Both the position numbers and the translations under genes were made by a program. The notes below the pieces were generated by a model. It saw only the letters and a program-made list of their open reading frames with translations. It was not told where the DNA came from and did no database searches. A stretch of DNA of 9,280 nucleotides, taken from the NCBI GenBank assembly GCA_017577895.1, contig PKQY01000059.1, positions 1-9,280 of the forward strand. The letters are read 5' to 3'. This stretch comes from Bacillota bacterium (GTDB lineage Bacteria > Bacillota > Bacilli > ZCTH02-B2). Below are positions 1-6,099 of the stretch, piece after piece (within the stretch, counting starts at the first letter, position 1; every line of letters begins with the position of its first letter).

Positions 1-160
1 TGAAGGAACGGAAAGTCAACGCCGGCGTGATGTCGCCGGAAGATTTCTGGGAGCAGACGGCAGCGATGTGCAGCCGGACGTGGGACCTGTGTGCCGTTGA
101 ACGTTGTTGGCTCGGAAGTGACGGCGCAGCATGGCTGAAACAAGGCATGGAGGTCTTTCC
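1..160 (+). pseudogene. ISLre2-family (UPF0236) transposase fragment
   Basis: An open frame reads from base 3 (its own start lies off the window) and gives about 53 residues before the IS21 element begins at 161. Visible pieces are a DFWEQ segment, then WDLCAVERCWLGSDGAAWLKQG, which I quote as WDLCAVER plus LGSDGAAWLKQG. This matches my recollection of the ISLre2/UPF0236 transposase pattern (FWE..., YDL..., GDGA.WI..G), where the Asp of GDGA belongs to the catalytic region. The expected continuation (FP.A...LD.FH) is missing: the frame runs into the IS21 terminus. The sequence on the far side of the IS does not read as that continuation either, so the 3' part of this transposase is lost and the gene is dead. 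The family call rests on a short stretch remembered from family consensus, without alignment. Confidence 0.62.
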
Positions 161-256
161 TGTCATCATCGGTGGTAAAATCCCCAAAAACATCGGTTTG
201 CTTTTCCCCAAAAAAATCGGTGTCATTTCCCCAAAATCATCGGAATGAATTCCCCA
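161..256 (+). repeat. IS21 left-end multiple terminal repeats (4 copies)
   Basis: Four copies of ATCGG-N8 (or N7)-TCCCCA occur in the same orientation. ATCGG lies at 168, 192, 216 and 239, and the matching TCCCCA lies at 181, 205, 228 and 251, a period of 23-24 bases. The last copy ends 49 bases before the istA start codon. In IS21 relatives such arrays are the transposase binding sites. The same motif appears in inverted orientation at the right end. Confidence 0.88.
176..181 (+). promoter_or_regulatory. -10 half of the IS21 circle/junction promoter
   Basis: TAAAAT lies 15 bases inside the left end. In the element as it stands it has no good -35. If the right end (TTGACA at 2424-2429) is joined to this left end with 2-3 bases between, the spacing becomes 17-18 bases, ideal for a sigma-A promoter reading into istA. 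This matches the known junction-promoter arrangement of IS21. That it works here is inferred. Confidence 0.6.
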
Positions 257-304
257 CCCTGTGTCGAATTTCAGGCACCGTACCACTTCTTGGGAGGTGC
301 CGAT

Positions 305-1537
305 GTGACGGAGAGTGAGAAGATGGAGATTAAAAAACTGTATCAGGAGGGCGTGAGCATTTCGGAACTGTCTCGCCGTCTTGGATATGACCGTAAAACG
401 ATTCGCAAGGCCATTCGTTCGCAGGAGGATGGGAATAAGCAGAATCAGGGGGTAAGAAGTAAAACGAGCAAACTGGATCCGTATAAGCCGTATATCGAGC
501 AGCGGATGCGGTTTGGGGTGTTGAACGCGGAGCGAATCTTGAGAGAAATCCGGGAGCAAGGATACACCGGCGGCATCACGATCTTGCGCGAGTTTATGAA
601 ACCCCTCCGCCCTCTTGTTTCAGCCAAGGCCACTGTGCGGTTCGAAACAGGCCCTGGAGAGCAAGCCCAAATCGATTTGGGGGCTTTCCCCTACCTGGAC
701 CTTGAAGGCAAACGACGCAAGATATGGTGCTTTGCCATGGTGCTTTCTTACTCCCGCATGCTGTACCTTGAGTTTATCAAAACCGCTAATCAATTGCATA
801 TTCTTCGTGCCCTTCGTCATGCGTTGGAGTTTTTTGGAGGTGTTCCAAGCGAGATTCTCAGTGACAATTGCTCGCCTTTGGTGCTTCACAATGACGGTCA
901 GGGGCGTGTGGAATGGCAACCTGCTTATTTGGATTTTGCCAAGTACTACGGCTTTGTTCCAAGAGCTTGCAAGCCCTATCGCAGCCGGACCAAGGGCAAG
1001 ATCGAGCGCCCCATTGGATACATTCGGCAAAGTTTTTGGCCCGTGGTGTTTTGTGACTTGGATGAGCTCAATCTCCAGGCGGCACAATGGCGAGACACCG
1101 TGGCCAATGTACGGGTACATGGAACAACACGGCAGCGCCCTGTGGCTCGTTTCGCCGAGGAGAACCTGCGTGCGTTACCATCGTCGTCTGATGTCCTTGC
1201 ATACTGCGGGATGCGGAAGGTCACCAATGACTGCCGCATCTCGTGGAATGCCAATTTCTACTCCGTACCCTGGCCGTACGTCGGACAAACGGTGATGGTC
1301 AGAGAGTTTGAGGACAAGCGGCTGGTGATTGAGTTTGGCCATCAGGTGATCGCAGAACATCCCGTGCTTTCGGGCAAATATGGGATTTCTGCGAATCCCG
1401 AGCATACCAAAGGTCTGCCTGCTGGGGCGTCCCAAAGAAACCGGGGTAAAACAGCTGGCATCCAGGTAGAGGCTGAGGTCGAGCAGCGTGACCTGGCCGT
1501 ATACGAGCAATTGGTCACAGGAGGTGTGATGCATTGA
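305..1537 (+). CDS. istA: IS21-family transposase IstA
   Basis: This is the DDE recombinase that cuts and joins the IS ends, acting with IstB. The protein is 410 residues from a GTG start at 305, chosen because GGGAGG (292-297) lies 7 bases upstream. An in-frame ATG at 245 lies inside the terminal repeats and lacks a ribosome binding site. Domains: an N-terminal helix-turn-helix (about residues 18-37, SISELSRRLGYDRKTIRKAI) for binding the end repeats, then an RNase H-like integrase core with candidate catalytic residues D124 (QAQIDLG), D187 (ILSDN) and E234 (KGKIER). The C-terminal part carries the basic, beta-rich region usual in the family. No frameshift or stop is seen, so the gene looks intact. 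Its TGA stop overlaps the istB start as TTGA, implying translational coupling. Transcription could come from the junction promoter formed in the circular or tandem form. Confidence 0.94.
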   Translation: MTESEKMEIKKLYQEGVSISELSRRLGYDRKTIRKAIRSQEDGNKQNQGVRSKTSKLDPYKPYIEQRMRFGVLNAERILREIREQGYTGGITILREFMKPLRPLVSAKATVRFETGPGEQAQIDLGAFPYLDLEGKRRKIWCFAMVLSYSRMLYLEFIKTANQLHILRALRHALEFFGGVPSEILSDNCSPLVLHNDGQGRVEWQPAYLDFAKYYGFVPRACKPYRSRTKGKIERPIGYIRQSFWPVVFCDLDELNLQAAQWRDTVANVRVHGTTRQRPVARFAEENLRALPSSSDVLAYCGMRKVTNDCRISWNANFYSVPWPYVGQTVMVREFEDKRLVIEFGHQVIAEHPVLSGKYGISANPEHTKGLPAGASQRNRGKTAGIQVEAEVEQRDLAVYEQLVTGGVMH

Positions 1538-2319
1538 GTGAGGCGTTGGTTGTCGCAAAAGTAGAGGAAACATTACTGGAATTGGGTCTCAAGCGGGCTT
1601 CGGAAGTGCTGTACGCCAGCCTAGAATGGGCGTCCGGCCGCCAAGCGACCTATGCGGAGTTTCTCCAGCGCTTGTTGGACGCAGAATTGGAGGAGCGGCA
1701 CAACCGCTACCTCCAGACCCGCCTGCGATTGTCCAATTTTCCATACCAAAAAACACTGTCGGACTTTGACTTTTCTTTTCAGCCGTCCATTGACGAGCGA
1801 CAAATTCGGGAACTGGCCACACTTTCGTTTGTCGAAGAGAGGGGCAACGTCATTTTCCTTGGCCCACCCGGCGTTGGCAAGACCCATCTGGCCGTCGCAC
1901 TGGGCATGGAAGCCGTTTCTCGGCGTATCAGCGTCTACTTTGTGACCATGCAGAAGCTGGTAACCGATTTACGCAAGGCTTACCATGAAAACCGTTTGGA
2001 GAAACGCTTGCGGATCTACACACAACCGCGATTGCTCATCTGCGACGAGGTCGGGTATCTGCCCCTGGATGCGGTGGATGCAGCCAACTTTTTCCGCCTG
2101 GTGTCGGAACGATATGAAAAAGGGTCCATGATCATCACGTCAAACACAGGATTCACGCAATGGGGAACCTTGTTTGGTGATGCCGTATTGGCATCCGCAT
2201 TACTGGACCGGCTGTTGCACCACGCGGTAACTATAAACATCCGAGGGAACAGCTACCGCATGAAAAACAAGCTCAAGGCCGGAATCACTCACGCGCTACA
2301 TCAAGAAAACAACGACTAG
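1534..2319 (+). CDS. istB: IS21-family helper ATPase IstB
   Basis: This is the AAA+ ATPase (DnaA/DnaC-like) that assembles on target DNA and recruits and activates IstA. It has 261 residues from a TTG start whose last bases overlap the istA stop (TTGA, 1534-1537). AGGAGGTG at 1519-1526 lies 7 bases upstream and fixes this unusual start. The motifs are complete: Walker A GPPGVGKT (110-117), Walker B LLICDE (167-172), sensor-1 Asn in ITSN (about 204) and the arginine-bearing segment LLDRLLHH (223-230). Residues 1-60 form the helical N-terminal region that in this family contacts IstA and other subunits. Length and motif order are normal for IstB. Nothing looks broken. The gene ends 12 bases before the right-end repeat array begins. 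Confidence 0.95.
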   Translation: MSEALVVAKVEETLLELGLKRASEVLYASLEWASGRQATYAEFLQRLLDAELEERHNRYLQTRLRLSNFPYQKTLSDFDFSFQPSIDERQIRELATLSFVEERGNVIFLGPPGVGKTHLAVALGMEAVSRRISVYFVTMQKLVTDLRKAYHENRLEKRLRIYTQPRLLICDEVGYLPLDAVDAANFFRLVSERYEKGSMIITSNTGFTQWGTLFGDAVLASALLDRLLHHAVTINIRGNSYRMKNKLKAGITHALHQENND

Positions 2320-2332
2320 GCGAACATATGTC

Positions 2333-2429
2333 TGGGGAATTTTATTCCGATGAAAATGGGGAAACTGGAACCGATTTTTGTGGGGAATTGAGGGCGATTT
2401 TTTTGGGGAATTTTTAACCGATGTTGACA
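2333..2429 (-). repeat. IS21 right-end multiple terminal repeats (4 copies)
   Basis: This is the mirror image of the left array. TGGGGA lies at 2333, 2357, 2381 and 2404, each followed about 8 bases later by CCGAT (2347, 2371, 2418), or by the one-base variant GCGAT (2394). The spacing of 23-24 bases copies the left end. The outermost unit runs into the terminal TGACA. Confidence 0.88.
2424..2429 (+). promoter_or_regulatory. Outward-facing -35 hexamer at IS21 right end
   Basis: A perfect TTGACA forms the last six bases of the element and points outward. In IS21 this hexamer serves as the -35 of the promoter formed when the right and left ends abut. In the present insertion the flanking DNA offers only TATAAC at 2441-2446, a spacing of 11 bases. 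Strong outward transcription into galU is therefore not predicted. Confidence 0.6.
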
Positions 2430-2565
2430 GTTCCTACAGGTATAACATGTTTTTTACAGATTAGTATAAAATCATCTGACAATAAAAAGGCAACCAAAAG
2501 CGGTACACCATTCGGACGACAAGAAGATAACACATTAAACAAAGTGCTACATCCTTTGGCTTGTT

Positions 2566-2595
2566 TTGTGGTGCGGCCTGCAAAACTGGTACAAT
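2566..2595 (+). promoter_or_regulatory. Probable galU promoter (extended -10)
   Basis: TGGTACAAT at 2587-2595 is an extended -10 (TGn plus TACAAT). TTGTGG at 2566-2571, 18 bases upstream, is a weak -35. Transcription would start near 2602 and give a leader of about 45 bases before galU. The site lies about 140 bases beyond the IS21 end, so the insertion left it intact. Confidence 0.5.
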
Positions 2596-2646
2596 AGGAG
2601 GCACAAGTGTCCATCGGAGGATACAAGGAAGGAGAGGAGACGTTCG

Positions 2647-3537
2647 ATGTGGAAAGTGCGGAAGGCGATCATTCCGGCGGCAGGGCTGGGAACGCGGTTT
2701 TTGCCCGCCACCAAAGCGATGCCGAAAGAAATGTTGCCCATTGTCGATAAACCGACGATTCAATATATCGTGGAAGAGGCCATTGACTCCGGCATTGAGG
2801 ACATCATCATCGTCACCGGGAAAGGGAAACGGGCCATTGAAGACCATTTCGATACGTCCTTTGAGCTGGAGTATCACTTGCGGCAAAAAGGAAAGCTGGA
2901 GCTGTTGGAGGAAGTGAAGCGGCCGTCGCAGGTGGACATCCACTACATTCGGCAAAAGGAACCCTTGGGGCTGGGCCATGCGGTGTGGTGCGCGCGGAAA
3001 TTCATCGGCGACGAGCCGTTTGCGGTGCTGCTGGGGGATGACATCGTCCAGGCCGAAGTGCCGGCGCTGAAACAGATGATCGACCAGTTCAATCGGTATC
3101 GCGCATCCGTCATCGGGGTGAAGCCGGTGTCTCCTGACGAGGTGGAACGGTACGGGATTGTCGAGGCGCAAAAAATGGACGAAGGGTTTTACCGCGTGTT
3201 GGACCTGGTGGAAAAACCGAAAAAAGAAGAAGCGCCGTCCAACTTGGCCATCATGGGCCGGTACATTTTAACGCCGCGCATTTTTGATTTGCTGGGTGAA
3301 CAGCAGGCGGGCAGCGGCGGCGAGATTCAGTTGACCGACGCCATCTCTGCGTTGAACAAGGTGGAGGCCGTCTATGCGTACGAGTTTGTCGGCACGCGGT
3401 ATGACGTGGGGGAAAAAATGGGCTATATCCAGACCATGATCGAAATGGCGTTGCAGCGGGAGGAGTTGCGGGACGATTTGTTGGCGTATTTACAGCGGTT
3501 GGTGGAAAAAGAAAAAACGTTGTCCGGCTCCATCTGA
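2647..3537 (+). CDS. galU: UTP--glucose-1-phosphate uridylyltransferase (GalU/GtaB)
   Basis: This cytoplasmic enzyme makes UDP-glucose from UTP and glucose-1-phosphate. In Gram-positive bacteria that product feeds teichoic acid glucosylation, glycolipids and capsular or exopolysaccharide. The protein is 296 residues (B. subtilis GtaB is close to this length). The ATG at 2647 is chosen because AAGGAAGGAGAGGAG (2625-2639) lies 7 bases upstream; the frame stays open further back but without a start that has a ribosome binding site. Motifs: the nucleotide-binding loop AAGLGTRFLPATKAMPKEML (11-30), LLGDD (128-132) with the metal-binding Asp, VEKP (188-191), GEIQLTD (225-231) and YDVGEKMGY (252-260). 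The order is normal and complete. It faces menA, and the 77 bases between them hold no plus-strand U-tract terminator. It appears to be a single-gene unit with its own promoter. Confidence 0.96.
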   Translation: MWKVRKAIIPAAGLGTRFLPATKAMPKEMLPIVDKPTIQYIVEEAIDSGIEDIIIVTGKGKRAIEDHFDTSFELEYHLRQKGKLELLEEVKRPSQVDIHYIRQKEPLGLGHAVWCARKFIGDEPFAVLLGDDIVQAEVPALKQMIDQFNRYRASVIGVKPVSPDEVERYGIVEAQKMDEGFYRVLDLVEKPKKEEAPSNLAIMGRYILTPRIFDLLGEQQAGSGGEIQLTDAISALNKVEAVYAYEFVGTRYDVGEKMGYIQTMIEMALQREELRDDLLAYLQRLVEKEKTLSGSI

Positions 3538-3552
3538 TGCGATGGAAGCCGG
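3524..3552 (-). terminator. Possible terminator of the mnmA-menA unit, overlapping the galU end
   Basis: The hairpin CCGGCTCCATC (3524-3534) pairs with GATGGAAGCCGG (3541-3552) with one bulged base and a 6-base loop. Read on the minus strand, the stem is followed by ACAACG and then TTTTTTCTTTTT, a U-rich tract displaced by six bases. On the plus strand there is no U-tract. The loop contains the galU stop codon. The gap before the U-run makes this a moderate call. Confidence 0.4.
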
Positions 3553-3614
3553 GGCATGGCGACCGCCAGTTCGTGACGGACCGGAGGCGGAAACGGCCGG
3601 AGATGCGGGACGGG

Positions 3615-4559
3615 TTACGGCCAAAGGCGTTCCATCAGAATTCCTATGGTCAATAGCAGCCCATATTGGGTGTGCAATTGGGCCGTCGCTTTCATGGCCG
3701 GCATCAGCTCGATGGGCTTTTGCTTGCCGATAAACCGCCGGACGGCCTGGATGGCTTTCGGCACGCTGAGCAAGACGATGAACAGCCACAGCCATTGGAT
3801 GGTCACGGCGTGCCAAAGGGTCAAGAGGTAGGCGGCGACAAACATGCCGGCGAGAAACCGGATGGCGTTGGGACGTCCCAGCAAGATGGCCAACGTTTTT
3901 CGGCCCCGCTCCTTGTCGCCGTCCAAATCGCGGATGTTGTTGGCCATCAAGATTGCGCCGGTCAGGATGGCGACCGGGATGGACACAAGGACGATGTCCT
4001 GATCCAGCGAACCGAGCTGAATGTAGTACGAGATGAGGACGATGACCGGACCCATGAAAAAGCCGGAAAACAGTTCGCCCAACGGCGTGTACGCCAACGG
4101 AAACGGACCGCCCGTGTAAAGGTAGGCAACAGCCATGCTGATGGCGCCCGCCGCGGCGATCCACCAGCTGCTGAGCATGCAGATGTAGACGCCGAGCAAA
4201 ATGGCGATGGCAAAAAAGAGGATGGCCACGCGAAAGATGGTTTGGGGAGGGATGCCGTCCCGCACGATGCCGCCGCCGATGCCGACCGATTCCGGCGTGT
4301 CCAAGCCCCGTTTGAAGTCGTAATATTCATTAAACAAGTTGGTGGCCGCTTGAATGAGCAAAGATGCCAGCATCATGGCGGCAAAGAGCAGCCAATGGAT
4401 GTCGGTTTGCCCCGCAGCCATGGCGGTGCCGATGAGCACCGGGATGACGGAGGCCGTCAGCGTGTGGGGCCGCATTTGTCGCCACCAGACTTTCCACTTT
4501 CCGGCCGGCCGCCAAGAGGCCGCCGGACGGGACTCGAGGACTGTCTTTTGCGTGTTCAC
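3615..4559 (-). CDS. menA: 1,4-dihydroxy-2-naphthoate prenyltransferase MenA
   Basis: This is an integral membrane enzyme of the UbiA superfamily. It joins a polyprenyl diphosphate to 1,4-dihydroxy-2-naphthoate to give demethylmenaquinone, a late step of menaquinone synthesis. The protein is 314 residues from a GTG at 4557-4559, chosen because AAAGGAAGGAG lies just upstream. Another in-frame GTG at 4617-4619 overlaps the mnmA stop as GTGA but has no ribosome binding site and would add 20 polar residues. Both Mg-diphosphate motifs are present: NEYYDFKRGLD (77-87) and NNIRDLDGDKERGRKT (207-222). About eight or nine hydrophobic segments follow the expected UbiA topology, with an amphipathic basic N-terminus. 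It lies 56 bases downstream of mnmA on the same strand and is probably co-transcribed. A bulged hairpin inside the 3' end of galU may terminate it. Confidence 0.94.
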   Translation of the reverse strand: MNTQKTVLESRPAASWRPAGKWKVWWRQMRPHTLTASVIPVLIGTAMAAGQTDIHWLLFAAMMLASLLIQAATNLFNEYYDFKRGLDTPESVGIGGGIVRDGIPPQTIFRVAILFFAIAILLGVYICMLSSWWIAAAGAISMAVAYLYTGGPFPLAYTPLGELFSGFFMGPVIVLISYYIQLGSLDQDIVLVSIPVAILTGAILMANNIRDLDGDKERGRKTLAILLGRPNAIRFLAGMFVAAYLLTLWHAVTIQWLWLFIVLLSVPKAIQAVRRFIGKQKPIELMPAMKATAQLHTQYGLLLTIGILMERLWP

Positions 4560-4615
4560 GCTGCTCCTTCCTTTCTGCCGAAACTGTTTTTGCCGAAACG
4601 CGAGTGGGATGGCGA

Positions 4616-5803
4616 TCACGAGGATGGCGTGACCGATGACGTCAGAAGCTGCTCCATTTCCGCCACCGGCCGGGTGTATTCGGCCAAGACGTACGGTTCT
4701 TCCTTATAAATGTAGTGGATCGTTCCGCCGCCGAGACAGACGTCGCCATCGTAAAACACGACGGCTTGTCCCGGCGTGACCGCCTTTTGCGGGTGTTGAA
4801 ACCGGACGAGACAACGCCGATCCGGCAAGACCGTCACCGTGACCGCCTGATCCGGCTGCCGGTAGCGGAACTTGGCGGTACAGGCAAAAGGCTCTAAGAC
4901 GTTGCTCGGCGGCTGGCCGCTAATCCAATTGACGTCGGTGGCCAGCAAGCCGAAAGAAAACAGGGCCGGGTGGGAAGCGCCCTGCACGACGTACAACGTG
5001 TTGTTTTTCAAGTTTTTGTCGGCGACGAACCACGGCTCGCCGGTTCCCCCGCCGCCGATGCCCAACCCATGCCGCTGACCCAAGGTGTAATACATCAACC
5101 CTTGATGGCGGCCTTTCAATTCGCCGTCCAAGGTGCGGATGTCCCCCGGCTGTGCCGGCAAGTATTGGCTCAGGAACGTGCGAAAGTCCCGTTCGCCGAT
5201 GAAGCAAATGCCGGTGCTGTCCTTTTTGTTGGCGGTGGGCAAGCCCGCTTCCCGGGCGATTTGCCGCACCTGGGGTTTGGTCAGATGGCCGAGCGGAAAG
5301 AGCGTTTTGGACAGCTGATATTGATTCAATTGGTTGAGAAAATACGTCTGATCTTTATTCGCATCGGCCGAACGCAACAGAACCCATTTGTCGCCCCGCT
5401 GTTCCACCCGGGCGTAGTGGCCGGTGGCGATGAGATCGGCCCCCAAGGCCAAGGCCTTTTCCAGAAAGTGGCCGAACTTGATCTCCCGGTTGCACATGAC
5501 GTCGGGGTTCGGCGTGCGGCCTTTGCGGTATTCGTCCAGGAAATAAGCGAACACTTTGTCCCGGTATTCTTGTTCAAAGTTGACCGTGTAATAAGGGATT
5601 CCGATGTGCCGGCACACCCGCTTGACGTCTTCGTAGTCTTCTTCCGCGGTGCAATGGCCGAATTCATCGGTGTCGTCCCAGTTTTTCATGAAAATGCCCG
5701 TGACATCGTACCCTTGTTGTTTCAAGAGCAGGGCGGCCACCGACGAGTCGACGCCCCCGGACATGCCGACGACAACGCGGGTGTTTTGCGGTGAACGGCT
5801 CAC
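4616..5803 (-). CDS. mnmA: tRNA-specific 2-thiouridylase MnmA (TrmU)
   Basis: This enzyme adenylates and then thiolates U34 in the wobble position of tRNAs for Lys, Glu and Gln, using persulfide sulfur from a cysteine desulfurase. It has 395 residues from a GTG at 5801-5803, with AAAGGAGGG 6 bases upstream. The N-terminal PP-loop SGGVDSS (15-21) binds ATP. NPDVMC (99-104) supplies Asp101 and the catalytic Cys104, and GICFIGERDF (198-207) supplies the second catalytic Cys200. These correspond to Asp99, Cys102 and Cys199 of E. coli MnmA. The central and C-terminal beta-barrel regions are full length. In B. subtilis the partner cysteine desulfurase gene yrvO lies beside mnmA; here the neighbour is a divergent reductase, so the sulfur donor must be encoded elsewhere. 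A sigma-A-like promoter lies about 50 bases upstream. Confidence 0.97.
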   Translation of the reverse strand: MSRSPQNTRVVVGMSGGVDSSVAALLLKQQGYDVTGIFMKNWDDTDEFGHCTAEEDYEDVKRVCRHIGIPYYTVNFEQEYRDKVFAYFLDEYRKGRTPNPDVMCNREIKFGHFLEKALALGADLIATGHYARVEQRGDKWVLLRSADANKDQTYFLNQLNQYQLSKTLFPLGHLTKPQVRQIAREAGLPTANKKDSTGICFIGERDFRTFLSQYLPAQPGDIRTLDGELKGRHQGLMYYTLGQRHGLGIGGGGTGEPWFVADKNLKNNTLYVVQGASHPALFSFGLLATDVNWISGQPPSNVLEPFACTAKFRYRQPDQAVTVTVLPDRRCLVRFQHPQKAVTPGQAVVFYDGDVCLGGGTIHYIYKEEPYVLAEYTRPVAEMEQLLTSSVTPSS

Positions 5804-5849
5804 GGGAATCCCTCCTTTGTCCCTGCTTTGTCCTCAAGAATTCACGTTT

Positions 5850-5878
5850 ATTTTAACAAACGGCCATTTTGGCGACAA
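5850..5878 (-). promoter_or_regulatory. Probable mnmA promoter
   Basis: On the minus strand, TTGTCG (plus-strand 5873-5878) and TAAAAT (plus-strand 5850-5855) are separated by exactly 17 bases. The -10 is preceded by TGT, making an extended -10. The expected start of transcription is near 5843, giving a leader of about 40 bases before the mnmA GTG. Confidence 0.55.
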
Positions 5879-6084
5879 CGAACGATGTTCCAAGGTTTTC
5901 AGAGGGAAAGGGAAGCTCCGTTTCAAGCTGCCGGCAGCGAACTGTGCCGAGGTGACAAAACAGAACCGTGACGAGCAATTGGGTTGCGGGAAATGATTTC
6001 GGCAAAAAGGAAATGACGCATCATTGTCGAATACGTTTACATTAATAATTGTTTTAAATTCTCTGTGTTCATTCGGTAACGGTC
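5879..6084. other. Intergenic region between the divergent mnmA and acuI genes
   Basis: I see no convincing gene here on either strand. The portion next to mnmA (5879-6000) is of mixed composition with no recognisable riboswitch or RNA gene. The portion at 6030-6062 is distinctly AT-rich (TTTACATTAATAATTG and following bases) and probably contains the acuI promoter, but no -35/-10 pair with 16-18 base spacing stands out. The best elements, TTTACA at 6036 and TAAATT at 6055, are only 13 bases apart. Confidence 0.4.
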
Positions 6085-6099
6085 AAAGGAGTGACAATC

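Larger units (their letters stand above)
161..2429 (+). mobile_element. IS21-family insertion sequence, complete
   Basis: This is a 2.27 kb element with inverted ends TGTCATCATCGG at 161 and CCGATGTTGACA ending at 2429. The reverse complement of the right end begins TGTCAACATCGG. It carries the istA-istB gene pair, and both genes are open and retain their key motifs, so the element may be functional. Each end carries four spaced copies of a short repeat, a known trait of IS21 elements. The flanks are GTCTTTCC on the left and GTTCCTAC on the right. The four bases TTCC are shared, but with one extra G next to the right end. The target duplication is therefore either TTCC with the right boundary at 2430, or an imperfect 5-base duplication. 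The element sits in an older transposase remnant and about 220 bases before galU. Confidence 0.93.

Noticed and set aside
168..256. Regularly spaced repeats resembling a small CRISPR array
   Set aside because: The conserved parts are only 5-6 bases with 7-8 base gaps, and the same set appears inverted at 2333-2422. They are IS21 terminal transposase-binding repeats.
2424..2446. Hybrid outward promoter from the IS right end into galU
   Set aside because: TTGACA and TATAAC are only 11 bases apart, and no -10-like hexamer lies at 16-18 bases.
3666..4709. Long plus-strand open frame opposite menA and the mnmA end
   Set aside because: Its translation is rich in Asp, Arg, Gly and His with no recognisable motif. 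It mirrors the GC-rich codon pattern of the well-supported minus-strand genes and lacks a ribosome site.
4970..5794. Long plus-strand open frame opposite mnmA
   Set aside because: mnmA on the other strand has all catalytic motifs over this range. The opposing frame is a low-information shadow.
5990..6017. Small palindrome GAAATGATTTC and a repeated GGAAATGA near the acuI upstream region
   Set aside because: Short, AT-rich and not placed against any clear promoter element; likely chance.
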